Below, one piece after another: positions 36,301-44,194 of a DNA stretch of 64,000 nucleotides (position 1 is the stretch's first letter; each line of letters begins with the position of its first letter). Below the pieces are notes generated by a model that was given only the letters and a program-made list of their open reading frames with translations, did no database searches and was not told where the DNA came from. The stretch covers positions 1 to 64,000 of the forward strand of contig CAZSAT010000018.1 in NCBI GenBank assembly GCA_964604675.1, written 5' to 3'. Made by a program: the position numbers and the translations under genes. Source of the DNA: CAZSAT01 sp964604675. Its GTDB lineage: Bacteria > Myxococcota_A > UBA796 > CAJQPC01.

Positions 36301-36491
36301 AAGACCCGCACGATGCGCGGGTGGTCCAGGCTGGCGGCCGCGCGGACCTCGAAGGCGTGATCGGCGTCGGCGACGTTGAGCACCTTGATCGCGACGTCGG
36401 TGCCCGAGCGCAGGTGGCGACCGCGGAAGACCCGCGCCATGCCGCCCACGCCGATCGCTTCGCCGAGCTGAAAGGGACCGACCTGCGCCAC
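33351..36491 (-). CDS. Ser/Thr protein kinase–STAND ATPase–TPR signalling protein
   Basis: This 1046-residue protein has an intact kinase domain: GVGGMARVFRG, Lys36 in VAIKVL, HRDLKPRN (130-137), DFG (154-156) and GTPAYMAPEQ. After a linker comes an ATPase region beginning FVGRERERDALW, with a P-loop GARGSGRS in which Arg replaces the usual Lys, and a Walker B-like PVVVLDDVH. The rest is helical and TPR-like. Length and order match the protein at 1935-5075, so they are paralogues. It is a cytoplasmic signalling protein of unknown input. The GTG start has CATACT 6 nt upstream and no Shine-Dalgarno. Confidence 0.92.
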   Translation of the reverse strand: MAQVGPFQLGEAIGVGGMARVFRGRHLRSGTDVAIKVLNVADADHAFEVRAAASLDHPRIVRVFDYGTLASDFDDAGTGLTPGLPWIAMELVEGRSLHDLRPDAGWLAIRACLLALLDALGHAHAHDIVHRDLKPRNVLLDRSRSAPWGLKLADFGIAWMPGRTDKDATYGTPAYMAPEQIEMVQADIGPHTDLYALGIIAWRLCTGKVPFRSGDGVPIMVKQVARPLPDFTPATQVPDGVEAWLRKLLEKDPSRRYARAAEAAAALLGDGDGLGILMPDWRRETPLRPPGLADTGLRLLGLRKAPFVGRERERDALWDALTTVVDKGSSQAVLVSGARGSGRSRLAIGVARRADELGLAHRFVATHARQPGPFDGLTPMVEAVLGTTDLDREQTLQRLDRLVERQQLARRLVLPLLALLRRQRGDAPQAEERLFEIIRQTLCCLAGDRLPVVVLDDVHTSASSQDFAAAWTRSGDRGLLILTATPSARVEIDALEVDLPALSADEATAMAQRLLPMSPELAETLRATAEGHPFYVVELVKDWVDRDLVEPGPDGFRLVGTPTLPGGLRAIWLGRLQAAMGPRGDPRLPGLLAVLGVAADPDELAAACRYLGIAPSDMRHSLDALARSGLIWVRKRQLGWSHRLLRESLLEGDDLPALHRAAATAVRLVRQDRAADREARHLHAAGDHVAAAEAYRRAAWMAYRRGRFHGALEHAEQMGTCLDLAELPQVASERADEPVLRWTLLGVLGRPDEAREVVARTARLLQQLTVAQWTDAWHLTDLHLRWALSAENPLLCAQLARDAMKTLSETPMGSPAWRRLAVLGQDVMVRTGHRHEAADLAHRQAEWLEHDGQPALAAYMRVMAASTVAETHSVAEVRRLVNEALTALARVGLTELSVTVLDQLGEVYRDRSRYEEAAETYEAALALCEKHHLRSGALPAYNLGMCRLQQDQPGATRAFSLARERIQLSGPAWLVPFVDAADGVARVRAGDRHAWPVVRGIYATHLAVGAASNDLVQLAELAAEALTGSDADEARAFADDHRKRLI

Positions 36492-36497
36492 CGTGTG

Positions 36498-36503
36498 AGT
36501 ATG
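36498..36503 (-). promoter_or_regulatory. -10-like CATACT, possible leaderless promoter of the kinase gene
   Basis: The minus-strand hexamer CATACT differs from TANNNT only in the first base and ends 6 nt before the GTG at 36491. Confidence 0.4.
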
Positions 36504-36541
36504 CCGCCCGTGAGCGCACGCCGACAGGACCGGTCCTTCCT

Positions 36542-37423
36542 TTGACGCGCCCGGTGCTGCGGCGGGGGCCGCTCCTGATGGTGCTCACGACCTTGGCGTT
36601 CACCGCGATGATCGGCCTCGTCAAGGTGGCGCGTGCCGAGCTGAGCGCCGCGGAGGTGGTGTTCTGGCGGGGCTTCGTGGGCATTCCGATCGCGGCGCTC
36701 GGCCTGCGCGGGCTGCGGTTGGCGCCCGCCAACCGGCCGGTCCTCGCACTTCGGATCGGCCTGGGATTCTGCGCCATGATCTGCTTCTTCACCGCCGCCA
36801 AGGGGCTCCCGCTCGCGGATCACGCGCTGTACTCGAAGCTCCACCCGCTGCTGGTCGGCATCCTCGCGCCGCTGGCGCTCGGCGCGGGCGAGCGGCCGGG
36901 CTCGAGGACGTGGGGTGCCCTCGTCTTCGGCCTGGTCGGCTGTGGCGTCCTGCTCGGTCCCGAGGTGCAGGGCGGCGGTCTCTGGGGACTCTGGGCCCTG
37001 GCGGCGGCTGCCTTCTCGGCAGGCGCGCACGTGTGCCTGCGGAGGCTCGGCGAGACCGATCATCCGGCGGTGGTCGTGCTGTGCTTCCAGCTCGCCATCG
37101 CGCCGCTTTCCCTGCTCCTGGTGCTCGTGCAGGACGGTGGCCTGCCAGGTCTGCCTCCGGTCGAACTCTGGCCGGTGCTCGCCGGGGTCGCGGTGTTCGC
37201 CGTGCTCGGTCAGACGATGATGACCCGCGCCTACCAGCTCGATCGCGCGGCGGTGGTGGCCGGCGCGGCCTACACCTCGCCGCTGTGGGCCGGCCTGGCC
37301 GACGCGGTGTTCTTCGAGACCCTGCCGTCCTGGACCACGCTCGTGGGAGGGATGCTGATCGTCGGGTCGGGCCTTGCGGTCATCCTCCAGGAGGATCCGG
37401 AGCCTGCTTCGCCAGTCCGATGA
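36542..37423 (+). CDS. EamA/DMT-superfamily transporter
   Basis: This 293-residue protein has ten predicted hydrophobic segments arranged as two EamA repeats (residues ~10-135 and ~150-285), typical of drug/metabolite exporters. SAAEVVFWRGFVGIPIAAL, ALYSKLHPLLVGILAPL and YTSPLWAGLADAVFFET are characteristic regions. The substrate is unknown. The start is uncertain: TTG at 36542, GTG at 36554 or ATG at 36578 all precede the first helix. The 3' end overlaps the convergent OmpA-family gene by 44 bp. Confidence 0.85.
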   Translation: MTRPVLRRGPLLMVLTTLAFTAMIGLVKVARAELSAAEVVFWRGFVGIPIAALGLRGLRLAPANRPVLALRIGLGFCAMICFFTAAKGLPLADHALYSKLHPLLVGILAPLALGAGERPGSRTWGALVFGLVGCGVLLGPEVQGGGLWGLWALAAAAFSAGAHVCLRRLGETDHPAVVVLCFQLAIAPLSLLLVLVQDGGLPGLPPVELWPVLAGVAVFAVLGQTMMTRAYQLDRAAVVAGAAYTSPLWAGLADAVFFETLPSWTTLVGGMLIVGSGLAVILQEDPEPASPVR

Positions 37424-38249
37424 CCAGCTCGAGTCGGCGGTTGTGGTCGCGTCCGGCCTCGGTGGCGTTGTCGGCGATCGGCTGGGTGCCCGCAGCCGAT
37501 CCAGCGCTGAGGTCGTGGCGCGCCCCGGCCTGCTGGAGCGTGCGAACGACGGTCATGGCCTGGGCGAAGCCGAGCTCCCACGACGAGTTGTGCTGGCCGC
37601 CGTAGTGCGGTTGGTCGTCGGTGTGAGCCATCACACGCACCGCCGCTCGCGGCACCCGGGCGAGGGCGTCCGTCATCGCCACCAGGAGCTCCTCGCCCCG
37701 CGGGGAGACCGAGCTCAGATCCTCGTTGAAGATCTGCTTGGTCGGGACCCGCACCACCACGTCTTCCCCACGCTGGAGGACCTCGAGCCGCCCGTCACGC
37801 TCGAGGCCGCGGAAGGCCATGTGGGTCTGCGCATGGCGTGCATCGATGATGTCCTGTTCCCGCTCGTCCTCGATCAGGTGCTCGAGGGCGGAGGCGATGC
37901 GATCGGCGCGTCCTTCGATGGCCGCCAGCTCGTCCGGGCTGACACGCTCCTCTTCGGGGTCGGGGGCATAGGCCTCGAGCTGTGCGAGGCGCACGGCGAG
38001 CTCTTCGCGCGCCTGGGTCGCGGCCAGCTCCGTCGCGTCCAGACGAAGCTGGAGGTCGCCGGCGCGCGCCTCGAGCCCCCCGACGCTGTCCTGGAGAAGC
38101 GCGATCTCGTCGTCGCGGGCCTGCACGTCCTGGAAGCAGGCGCCCTGGGTGGTGGTCAGAGCGGTGCGTGTGGCGTCGAGCTGGACCCGCAGGAGCTCGT
38201 GCGAGCCCTTGCTGACACAACCGAACAAGAGGGGGAGGACGGTCCACAT
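37380..38249 (-). CDS. OmpA-family lipoprotein with coiled coil
   Basis: This 289-residue protein has a very short lipoprotein leader MWTVLPLLFGC (Cys11), a coiled-coil region from about 20 to 130, and a C-terminal OmpA-like peptidoglycan-binding domain: IFNEDLSSVSPRGEELL, VRVMAHTDDQP, SSWELGFAQAMTVVRTL and NRRLELVIG. The Asp and Arg residues that bind diaminopimelate in this fold are present. It should tether the outer membrane to peptidoglycan. It lies 8 bp downstream of the barrel-like gene on the same strand. Confidence 0.88.
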   Translation of the reverse strand: MWTVLPLLFGCVSKGSHELLRVQLDATRTALTTTQGACFQDVQARDDEIALLQDSVGGLEARAGDLQLRLDATELAATQAREELAVRLAQLEAYAPDPEEERVSPDELAAIEGRADRIASALEHLIEDEREQDIIDARHAQTHMAFRGLERDGRLEVLQRGEDVVVRVPTKQIFNEDLSSVSPRGEELLVAMTDALARVPRAAVRVMAHTDDQPHYGGQHNSSWELGFAQAMTVVRTLQQAGARHDLSAGSAAGTQPIADNATEAGRDHNRRLELVIGLAKQAPDPPGG

Positions 38250-38257
38250 GAGCGGTC

Positions 38258-39832
38258 CTAGAACAGCTCCCAGCTCGCGCGGAGCAAGACGCTCTGCTCG
38301 ACCTGGGCACTGTCGATGACCTGGGGTTCCAGGTCGATGTTGACGAAGTAGTTCATGGAGAGGTTGCGCGTGAGGCGAAGGCTCAGCGTGTTGCGCCAGC
38401 TTGCGGCCAGGGTCTGGCGGAGGCCGTCCTCGACCGCCGTGAAGGGCGCGAAGAGCTCCACGTCGGTGGCGTAGACCACCCAGCCGGGGAGGCGCATGGT
38501 CGCGACCACGGTGCTCTCGAAGCCGACCTCGTTGAAGGACGGGATGGCCTTGTACTCGACCTCAGAGGTGCTGGCGGTGTCGTCGAGCACCAGCGCGCCG
38601 TCGTACAGGTTCTGCCGCGAGCCGAGCCCCAAGCGGAAGTTGAAGTTCATGCTGCGGGCCTTCTCGAGGAAGACCGTGTTCAGGCCGACGCCCTGGCGGA
38701 AGAGCGTGGGCTCCCACGGGGCCGCGATCCGGAAGGTCTCGTTGGCGAGCACGCTGTCGCTCGCCGTGCTTCCGTCCAACAGCGTGGTGACGAAGGTGGT
38801 GTCCTCGGTGGCGAGCACCTCGCTCGCGAACGCCCGCGACTGGGCGGATCCGCGCACGTAGGGACCGAGGGCGCCTCGGATCGCCCACGTGTACAGCGCG
38901 TCGCCACGCAGGCGGTCCGTGCCCCGGATCAACGGCTGCGGGTCCGCATCCTGTGGGCGAACCTGCGAGAAGCCCTCGTCGGCCTGGGCGACGAGCGTCA
39001 CCCGGTGGGGACCGTCCGCAAAGGCGGCCTGCGCGTCGATGAAGCCGTTGGCGGTGTACTGGGTCTGGTTGAACGCGCCGACGACGTTGCGGTTGGAGGC
39101 CACCGCCCCGTCGAAGCCCACGACCACCGAGCGGAACCAGCGTGTGTTGCGCCCGTCGTCGGCGATCTCCTCGGGCAGCAGCACGCCGCCCCCGAGGAAG
39201 TCTCCGGTGTCCGCGTCCTGCACGACGCGGTAGCGCACGAACCCGCCTTCGGGGATGTACACGGTCACGTAGTCCCGGAGGGCCCTCACGCTGCGGCCAA
39301 CCCGCACGATGCGGTAGAGCCCCGGCGCGAGCAGCCAGGTCTGCAGGATCTCGCCTTGCAGGGTGTCAGCGCCGAAGCCTGTGCCCACCGGCTGCCGAGT
39401 GTCTGCCCGGATGATCTCGTAGGCGCCCCGGTGCGGCACGCGGTGGTCGTCCACGACCTCGATGCGCACCGCACCCCACTGCACGGGCACGACCGTCGTC
39501 TCGCCTTCGACGACCTCGATGGCCACCGACACCCCCTGGGCGGGGGACCCGGAGCTGACGACCACCACGTAGGGCCCGGGTGGGAAGAGCGCCCTGCTGC
39601 CCACGGAGATCGAGTGCACCTCGTCCCCCGCGACCACCGTGGCGGGCGGTTCGTGCTCGGCCCCGGTGATGGTGGGGACGAAGATCGCGCCCTGGCCCAC
39701 CGGGATGACGGTGGGGTCCGCGGCGAGCTGCTGCGCGGGGTGGGAGGCCACCCAGGAGAACACGTCCTGGGCGTGGGCGGGGGCCGCCCAGAAGGTGAAC
39801 GCGACGAGCACGAGCATCAATAGACGGGACAT
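38258..39832 (-). CDS. Predicted outer-membrane barrel-like protein
   Basis: This 524-residue protein has a signal peptide (MSRLLMLVLVAFTFWAAPAHA). The N-terminal ~200 residues form beta-rich PEGA-like modules (GPYVVVVSSGSP, WGAVRIEVVDDHRVPHRGAYEI). The C-terminal ~320 residues show repeated amphipathic strands and end in Phe (WELF), suggesting an outer-membrane barrel. No named family is recognised. The ATG overlaps the 3' end of the START-like gene by 16 bp, and the OmpA lipoprotein follows, so the three form an envelope operon. Confidence 0.72.
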   Translation of the reverse strand: MSRLLMLVLVAFTFWAAPAHAQDVFSWVASHPAQQLAADPTVIPVGQGAIFVPTITGAEHEPPATVVAGDEVHSISVGSRALFPPGPYVVVVSSGSPAQGVSVAIEVVEGETTVVPVQWGAVRIEVVDDHRVPHRGAYEIIRADTRQPVGTGFGADTLQGEILQTWLLAPGLYRIVRVGRSVRALRDYVTVYIPEGGFVRYRVVQDADTGDFLGGGVLLPEEIADDGRNTRWFRSVVVGFDGAVASNRNVVGAFNQTQYTANGFIDAQAAFADGPHRVTLVAQADEGFSQVRPQDADPQPLIRGTDRLRGDALYTWAIRGALGPYVRGSAQSRAFASEVLATEDTTFVTTLLDGSTASDSVLANETFRIAAPWEPTLFRQGVGLNTVFLEKARSMNFNFRLGLGSRQNLYDGALVLDDTASTSEVEYKAIPSFNEVGFESTVVATMRLPGWVVYATDVELFAPFTAVEDGLRQTLAASWRNTLSLRLTRNLSMNYFVNIDLEPQVIDSAQVEQSVLLRASWELF

Positions 39833-40572
39833 ACCGGGTTCCCTGTCCTGGAGAAGTTCTGGATGGCGAGGACCTGATCGCGCACACCTTGCGCCGCGAG
39901 TCGGGAGGTGACGCTGGTGGGCACCCCTTCGCCGGGGTTGGAGATGGAGACGTACTCGACCCAGGTCGTGTAGGGATCGATGGCCACGAGGAGCCAGCTC
40001 CCCGCCGTGCTGCCGAGCGGCACCGCTGCGTCCATGAGCTTCCTGGCGGAGGGGCTGCGGACGAAGGCCGGGTTGGTGGACGACGACCAGACAAGCTCGC
40101 GCACGCTGTTGCCGGTGCTCCGCTCGAGCGCCGGGTTGCTCTTCAGGTGACCGATCCACCACCGGTCGTCGACGAACGGCACCGGAATGGGCAGGTACTG
40201 GAAGACCGCGCGTCCCGACTGGCAGGGGCGTCCCTTCACCAGCTCGCTGTAGGACACCGCCGTGTACCCGGGATGACGTGTCTCGTCGTTGAGCCCGGCC
40301 CATAGCTGCCCGATCGACAGGTTCACCACGGTGTTGGCGGTGGCCTTCTGACCGGCGACTGCCACGTTGATGGCGCCGCTGGCCGCCCGCCGGATGTCGG
40401 CGTCGGACGGGGGCGGGACGGCCCGGCCGATGCGCTCGGATCGGTAGGGCGCGACCTCCGCCAGCCGTGCGCTGATCTCCTGGGCCGTGGCGGCGAAGGT
40501 GACGGCCACGACGAGGAGGGCTGCGAGCATCACGACGAAGCATAGACGCCGCGAGACGGGGCGCTGTTCCAC
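39817..40572 (-). CDS. Secreted START/SRPBCC-like lipid-binding protein
   Basis: This 251-residue protein has a hydrophobic leader (FVVMLAALLVVAVTFAATAQ). The mature part resembles START-like proteins: WWIGHLKSNPALERSTGNSV, ELVWSSSTNPAF, GSTAGSWLLVAIDPYTTWVEY and NPGEGVPTSV. The fold binds hydrophobic ligands, so a role in lipid movement across the periplasm is plausible. The GTG start at 40572 has TATCGT 7 nt upstream. The promoter region contains a FadR-type palindrome shared with the divergent regulator, which suggests lipid-responsive control. Function is inferred. Confidence 0.62.
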   Translation of the reverse strand: MEQRPVSRRLCFVVMLAALLVVAVTFAATAQEISARLAEVAPYRSERIGRAVPPPSDADIRRAASGAINVAVAGQKATANTVVNLSIGQLWAGLNDETRHPGYTAVSYSELVKGRPCQSGRAVFQYLPIPVPFVDDRWWIGHLKSNPALERSTGNSVRELVWSSSTNPAFVRSPSARKLMDAAVPLGSTAGSWLLVAIDPYTTWVEYVSISNPGEGVPTSVTSRLAAQGVRDQVLAIQNFSRTGNPVCPVY

Positions 40573-40579
40573 GGGAGGA

Positions 40580-40585
40580 ACGATA
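40580..40585 (-). promoter_or_regulatory. -10-like TATCGT of the START-like gene
   Basis: The minus-strand TATCGT fits TANNNT, with a 7-nt spacer to the GTG at 40572. Its upstream edge touches the palindromic operator at 40585. Confidence 0.4.
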
Positions 40586-40601
40586 ACTGGTATGACCAGT
40601 T
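40585..40601. promoter_or_regulatory. FadR-type operator, perfect 17-bp palindrome
   Basis: AACTGGTATGACCAGTT is a perfect inverted repeat (7-bp arms, 3-bp centre). It matches the CTGGTnnGACCAG-type sites of FadR and the related TGGTnnnACCA sites of PdhR/LldR. It lies between a FadR-type regulator gene and a START-like gene, overlapping the start of the regulator's TTGACC -35 and abutting the divergent -10, so binding should repress both. Confidence 0.8.
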
Positions 40602-40628
40602 GACCAGCAGACCATCCGACGGTAGGTT
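40600..40628 (+). promoter_or_regulatory. Sigma-70-type promoter of the FadR-like gene (TTGACC-17-TAGGTT)
   Basis: TTGACC at 40600-40605 and TAGGTT at 40623-40628 are separated by 17 nt, and TAGGTT ends 6 nt before the ATG at 40635. The mRNA is predicted leaderless. The -35 overlaps the palindromic operator by 2 nt, consistent with autorepression. Confidence 0.65.
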
Positions 40629-40634
40629 CGCCCC

Positions 40635-41357
40635 ATGCTGCAACCGATCGAACGCCAGTCCGTCGCCGACCAGGTCTTCCAACAGCTCCGTGACCGCATC
40701 CTGTCGGGGGACATGGGGCCGGGAGCGGCGCTGCCCTCCGAGCGGCGACTCTCGGAGCTCCTCGGTGTCAACCGGGGCGCGGTGCGAGAAGGGCTCAAGC
40801 GCCTCGCACAGGCCCGCCTGGTCGACATCCAGCAGGGGGGCGCCACCCGCGTGCTGGACTTCCGGCAGACCGGAGGGCTCGATCTGCTCGGCGCGCTGCT
40901 CGTGGGGCCGCGAGGGCTCGACACCCACGTGGCGCGCAGCGTCATGGAGATGCGAACCGCGCTCGCGCCTCACATCGCGGAGCTCGCCGCCGGGCGGGCC
41001 CAGCCCCGGCACCTGGCCGAGCTCGACGCCATCGGCGACCAGATGGCGGCCTCGGGCGGCGACCAGGGCCAGCTCCAGCAACTCGCGGATCGCTACTGGG
41101 GCGTGCTGGTCGATGCGTCGCAGAACCTGGCCTTCCGGCTCGCCTACAACACGCTGTCGGTCACCCACCTGGCCCTCGGGCCGCTCGTGGCGGGGTTGCT
41201 CGCCGAAGAACACGCCGACACGCCGACCTACCGTTCGATCACCGATGCGGTCCGTCGAGGCGACACGATCCGCGCACGCCGGCTGGCCGATGAGCTGATC
41301 CGGCGTGGCGAGCGCGCCGTCTGTGCCCTGCTCGACCGACTGGAGACCCAGGCATGA
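40635..41357 (+). CDS. GntR/FadR-subfamily transcriptional regulator
   Basis: This 240-residue protein has an N-terminal winged helix of the GntR family (10-75: VADQVFQQLRDRILSGDMGP, LPSERRLSELLGVNRGAVRE) and a C-terminal all-helical FCD/FadR-like ligand domain. Family members sense acyl-CoA, pyruvate, lactate or other acids. The palindromic site upstream fits FadR-type recognition, and the next gene encodes a fatty acid hydroxylase-like enzyme, so a lipid effector is a reasonable inference. Its stop overlaps the ATG of the hydroxylase gene (ATGA). Confidence 0.9.
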   Translation: MLQPIERQSVADQVFQQLRDRILSGDMGPGAALPSERRLSELLGVNRGAVREGLKRLAQARLVDIQQGGATRVLDFRQTGGLDLLGALLVGPRGLDTHVARSVMEMRTALAPHIAELAAGRAQPRHLAELDAIGDQMAASGGDQGQLQQLADRYWGVLVDASQNLAFRLAYNTLSVTHLALGPLVAGLLAEEHADTPTYRSITDAVRRGDTIRARRLADELIRRGERAVCALLDRLETQA

Positions 41358-42016
41358 ACCTCGCCTCACCCAAGCAGACGCCCGCCACCGCCGCCGACGC
41401 CGTGCGGACCTTCTTCCGCTTCCCCGGCCCCTGCGCGCTCACCGCTTCGGCGGCCGTGGCCTGGTGCCTGCGCGTGTGGGTGGGCGAGGTCGGTGCCGTG
41501 GACCTGATGGTCGGTGCCGCGATCATCGCGCTGTGGCCGCTGCAGGAATGGCTCATCCACGTCTTCGTCCTGCACGCCCGACCGCGCACGATCGGGCGCT
41601 TCACCTGGTCGCCGCGAAACGCCATCAAGCACCGCATGCACCACGCGGACCCCTGGCGCCTCGAGCTGGTGTTCATCCCCTCGTTCGTCTGGCTCCCGGC
41701 CATCCCCTTGATGTGGCTCGGCCTGCCCGCGCTGGTGCCGCTGCCCGTCGCGCTCACCGGGATCGCGGTCTACTACACCTTCTCGGCCCACTACGAATGG
41801 TCGCACTACCTGGCGCACATCCGGTGGCGCCCGCCGATCGCACACTACCGGCGCATCGTCGACGCGCACCGCTGGCACCACTTCAAGAACGAGTCGCGCT
41901 GGTGGGGCGTGAGCATGCTCATGGCCGACCGGCTGCTCGGGACCGGTGGCACCCCCGAGAACGTGCCGCCGTCGGACACGGTACGCACCCTGGGCCTTCC
42001 GGCCGACGCTGCCTGA
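41354..42016 (+). CDS. Fatty acid hydroxylase/sterol desaturase family protein
   Basis: This 220-residue membrane protein has four hydrophobic segments and the di-iron histidine clusters of the family: EWLIHVFVLH (His69, His74), KHRMHH (93-97), HYEWSHYLAH (146-155) and HRWHHFKNE (172-176). It would hydroxylate or desaturate a fatty acyl chain or a similar lipid with O2. It is translationally coupled to the FadR-like regulator through ATGA, which points to regulation of membrane lipid modification. Confidence 0.88.
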   Translation: MNLASPKQTPATAADAVRTFFRFPGPCALTASAAVAWCLRVWVGEVGAVDLMVGAAIIALWPLQEWLIHVFVLHARPRTIGRFTWSPRNAIKHRMHHADPWRLELVFIPSFVWLPAIPLMWLGLPALVPLPVALTGIAVYYTFSAHYEWSHYLAHIRWRPPIAHYRRIVDAHRWHHFKNESRWWGVSMLMADRLLGTGGTPENVPPSDTVRTLGLPADAA

Positions 42017-42153
42017 TCCAGGTCGATTCGGGGCACCGGCGCACGGTGCGACCCAAAGGTCCACGCTCCCCCACGTGATTCCGGGTGCTTCGATTACGGG
42101 GCCCTGGCGTGCTTCTTGCTCTATTCTTCCTCCTTCTCGATCGGACGGTGTCC

Positions 42154-42942
42154 ATGTTCCTCCTGCTGCCAGCGGCCCTCGGCGCGAGCACGACCGTCGA
42201 GGCCTCCCTGACCTGGGACCAGGTCGGTCTCGCTCTCGGAGGCGAGGACGCGATCGCCCAGGGTGTCGAGCACCTCGTGGCGGGCCCAGACGGGCTCCTG
42301 GCGCTCTACGACAGCGTGCTCCGCGAGGTGGTCGTGCTCGACGGGGGCGAGGTCGCGTGGTCCTTTCCGGTCCGCCTGACCACGGATCTGGTGTTCACGG
42401 CGACGGGTGAGCTCGCCACGATCGACACGCCAGCCCGCGAGGTGGCGCTCTGGAGCGTCGATGGCGTCGAGCTGGCGCGGGTGGCCCTGCCCGCGCTCGT
42501 GCCCACCCACGTCAGCCTCGCGATCGACGGGACCGAGCTGGTCGGGGTCGACCTCTTCGGCAACCACCACGCCGTCGCGGGCCTCGACCACGGTGAGCTC
42601 GTGCCGTCGGCTCGGCCCCCGCTCGAGGAGATCGCCAGCGAGGTGAGCTGGATCCCGGAGAGCCGCACGATGGTCAGCGAGGGCTTCTCGCTCGAGCTGC
42701 CGGAAGCCGTGAAGGCCAGCGGCCAGCGGCAGGGTGACTGGTTGGTGGTCGACGCCGTGAAGCCGGGGGCTGGCCCGATCCAGGTGTCTCACACCGCCTG
42801 GCACGTACCCACCGGGCAGAGCGTGGAGCTCCCGATGGACCGGCTCTACGCGCCCCGCGGAGAGATCACCCACCAGGCGGGCGATCTGCTGGTGCTGGTC
42901 CCCCGGCTCGATGGTCCCCAGGTCTTGAGGGTGAGCCCGTGA
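42154..42942 (+). CDS. Exported protein of unknown family
   Basis: This 262-residue protein has a signal peptide (MFLLLPAALGAS). The rest is rich in short beta strands with repeated patterns such as LVAGPDGLLALYDSVLREVVVLDGG and LWSVDGVELARVALP, suggesting a propeller-like fold; no family is recognised. The ATG at 42154 is preferred over upstream GTG codons (from 42085) because it opens a standard signal peptide. A TATTCT hexamer at 42122-42127 could be its -10. The TGA overlaps the GTG of the NlpC/P60-like gene, so the two are coupled. Confidence 0.65.
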   Translation: MFLLLPAALGASTTVEASLTWDQVGLALGGEDAIAQGVEHLVAGPDGLLALYDSVLREVVVLDGGEVAWSFPVRLTTDLVFTATGELATIDTPAREVALWSVDGVELARVALPALVPTHVSLAIDGTELVGVDLFGNHHAVAGLDHGELVPSARPPLEEIASEVSWIPESRTMVSEGFSLELPEAVKASGQRQGDWLVVDAVKPGAGPIQVSHTAWHVPTGQSVELPMDRLYAPRGEITHQAGDLLVLVPRLDGPQVLRVSP

Positions 42943-44147
42943 CCGCGCTCGTCATCAGCCTCGCCTTCGCGATCGACCGCGAGACGGTCTTCGACCACGC
43001 CGCCGAGTACACCACCCACGTCTGGACCATGGGCTCCGACAACCAGTACGGCTCGTGCAGCTCGTCCTATGTCTCGGACTACACCCCGGGCAGCACCTAC
43101 CGCGGCATCCCCTACGACTGGGGCGGCTGGGTCACCACCAGCGACTTCGACGCCAAGCTCGACGACGGCTACGGCGCGGGGAGTCACAGCTGGCATGGCG
43201 TGCTGTCCTGCACTGTCGGGGTCGACTGCTCGGGGTTCGTGTCCCGCACCTGGGACACCAGCCAGAAGTACAGCACCTCGACCTTCCAGAACGTGTCGAG
43301 CGAGATCAGCGTCTCGAGCCTGGAGCGCGGCGACGCACTGAACGACGCGGGCAGCCACATCGTGCTCTACGCCTACGAGAGCGACGCGGGGCTCCCCATC
43401 CACTACGAGGCCAACGGCGCGCTCGTCTTCGTCGACGTCGACCAGGGGTGGAGCAGCTTCTCCAGCTACGAGGCGATCCGCTACGACAGCGTGACCGACG
43501 GCGCGACCACCGGCACCTTCTCGTCGCCCATCGAGATCAACGCCTTCCCCTTCGAGGACTTCCGCTGGACCGCTGGGGCCGCCTCGGATGCGATCGACAG
43601 CTACGGCTGCTCGCCCACCACCGACGAATCCGGTCCCGAGCAGGTCTACCGTGTGCAGGTCGCCACGAGCGGTGTGCTCACCGTGCAGGTCTCCGACGGC
43701 GACGAGGTGGACGTGGACGTGCATGTGCTCGACGGCACCAGCGGAGACGATTGCCTGGCGCGCGACGACACGACCGCGCAGGTCACCCTGGAGCCTGGCG
43801 AACACTGGATCGTGGCGGACACCTGGGTCGGTTCCTACGAGTACTCCGGGCCCTATGTGCTCACCGCCAGCTTCACGGGCGCCGTCGGCGAAGTCTCCGA
43901 GGAGGACGAGACCGACGTCGAGACCGGGGACGGGGACGAGGGCACCGATCCCGACGGCGCGGGCGAAGGCGGTGACGAGGTCGACGGGGGCGACGAGGAC
44001 GACGGCGGGCTCGCAGGTCTGGACCCGAGCTTCAGCGGCACGCCCGGCGATCGGGTGGCCCTGCACAAGCTGTCGGGATGTGCAGCCGCGCCGGGCGGAC
44101 TCTGGCTCCTGGGCCTGCTCGCCCTGGGGACCCGACGCAGATCGTAG
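42939..44147 (+). CDS. NlpC/P60-like surface protein with MYXO-CTERM-like anchor
   Basis: This 402-residue protein has an uncharged leader (VTALVISLAFA), then a papain-like domain resembling NlpC/P60 with catalytic Cys97 in VGVDCSGFVS and His140 in AGSHIVLYAY. A beta-sandwich domain similar to bacterial pre-peptidase C-terminal domains follows (~205-315). An acidic Gly/Asp/Glu linker (~318-375) leads to a C-terminal Cys, hydrophobic segment and Arg cluster (GCAAAPGGLWLLGLLALGTRRRS), which matches the MYXO-CTERM sorting pattern. It may cleave peptidoglycan peptides or other amide bonds at the surface. The GTG start overlaps the preceding stop. Confidence 0.78.
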   Translation: MTALVISLAFAIDRETVFDHAAEYTTHVWTMGSDNQYGSCSSSYVSDYTPGSTYRGIPYDWGGWVTTSDFDAKLDDGYGAGSHSWHGVLSCTVGVDCSGFVSRTWDTSQKYSTSTFQNVSSEISVSSLERGDALNDAGSHIVLYAYESDAGLPIHYEANGALVFVDVDQGWSSFSSYEAIRYDSVTDGATTGTFSSPIEINAFPFEDFRWTAGAASDAIDSYGCSPTTDESGPEQVYRVQVATSGVLTVQVSDGDEVDVDVHVLDGTSGDDCLARDDTTAQVTLEPGEHWIVADTWVGSYEYSGPYVLTASFTGAVGEVSEEDETDVETGDGDEGTDPDGAGEGGDEVDGGDEDDGGLAGLDPSFSGTPGDRVALHKLSGCAAAPGGLWLLGLLALGTRRRS

Positions 44148-44194
44148 CGGTCACGTTAGCCCTTCCGGTAGAAGGCACACAACCGGGAGTTGAC

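Noticed and set aside
42085..42153. An upstream GTG start (42085) for the exported protein at 42154.
   Set aside because: It would bury the signal peptide behind 23 residues, and a TATTCT -10 candidate lies downstream of it.
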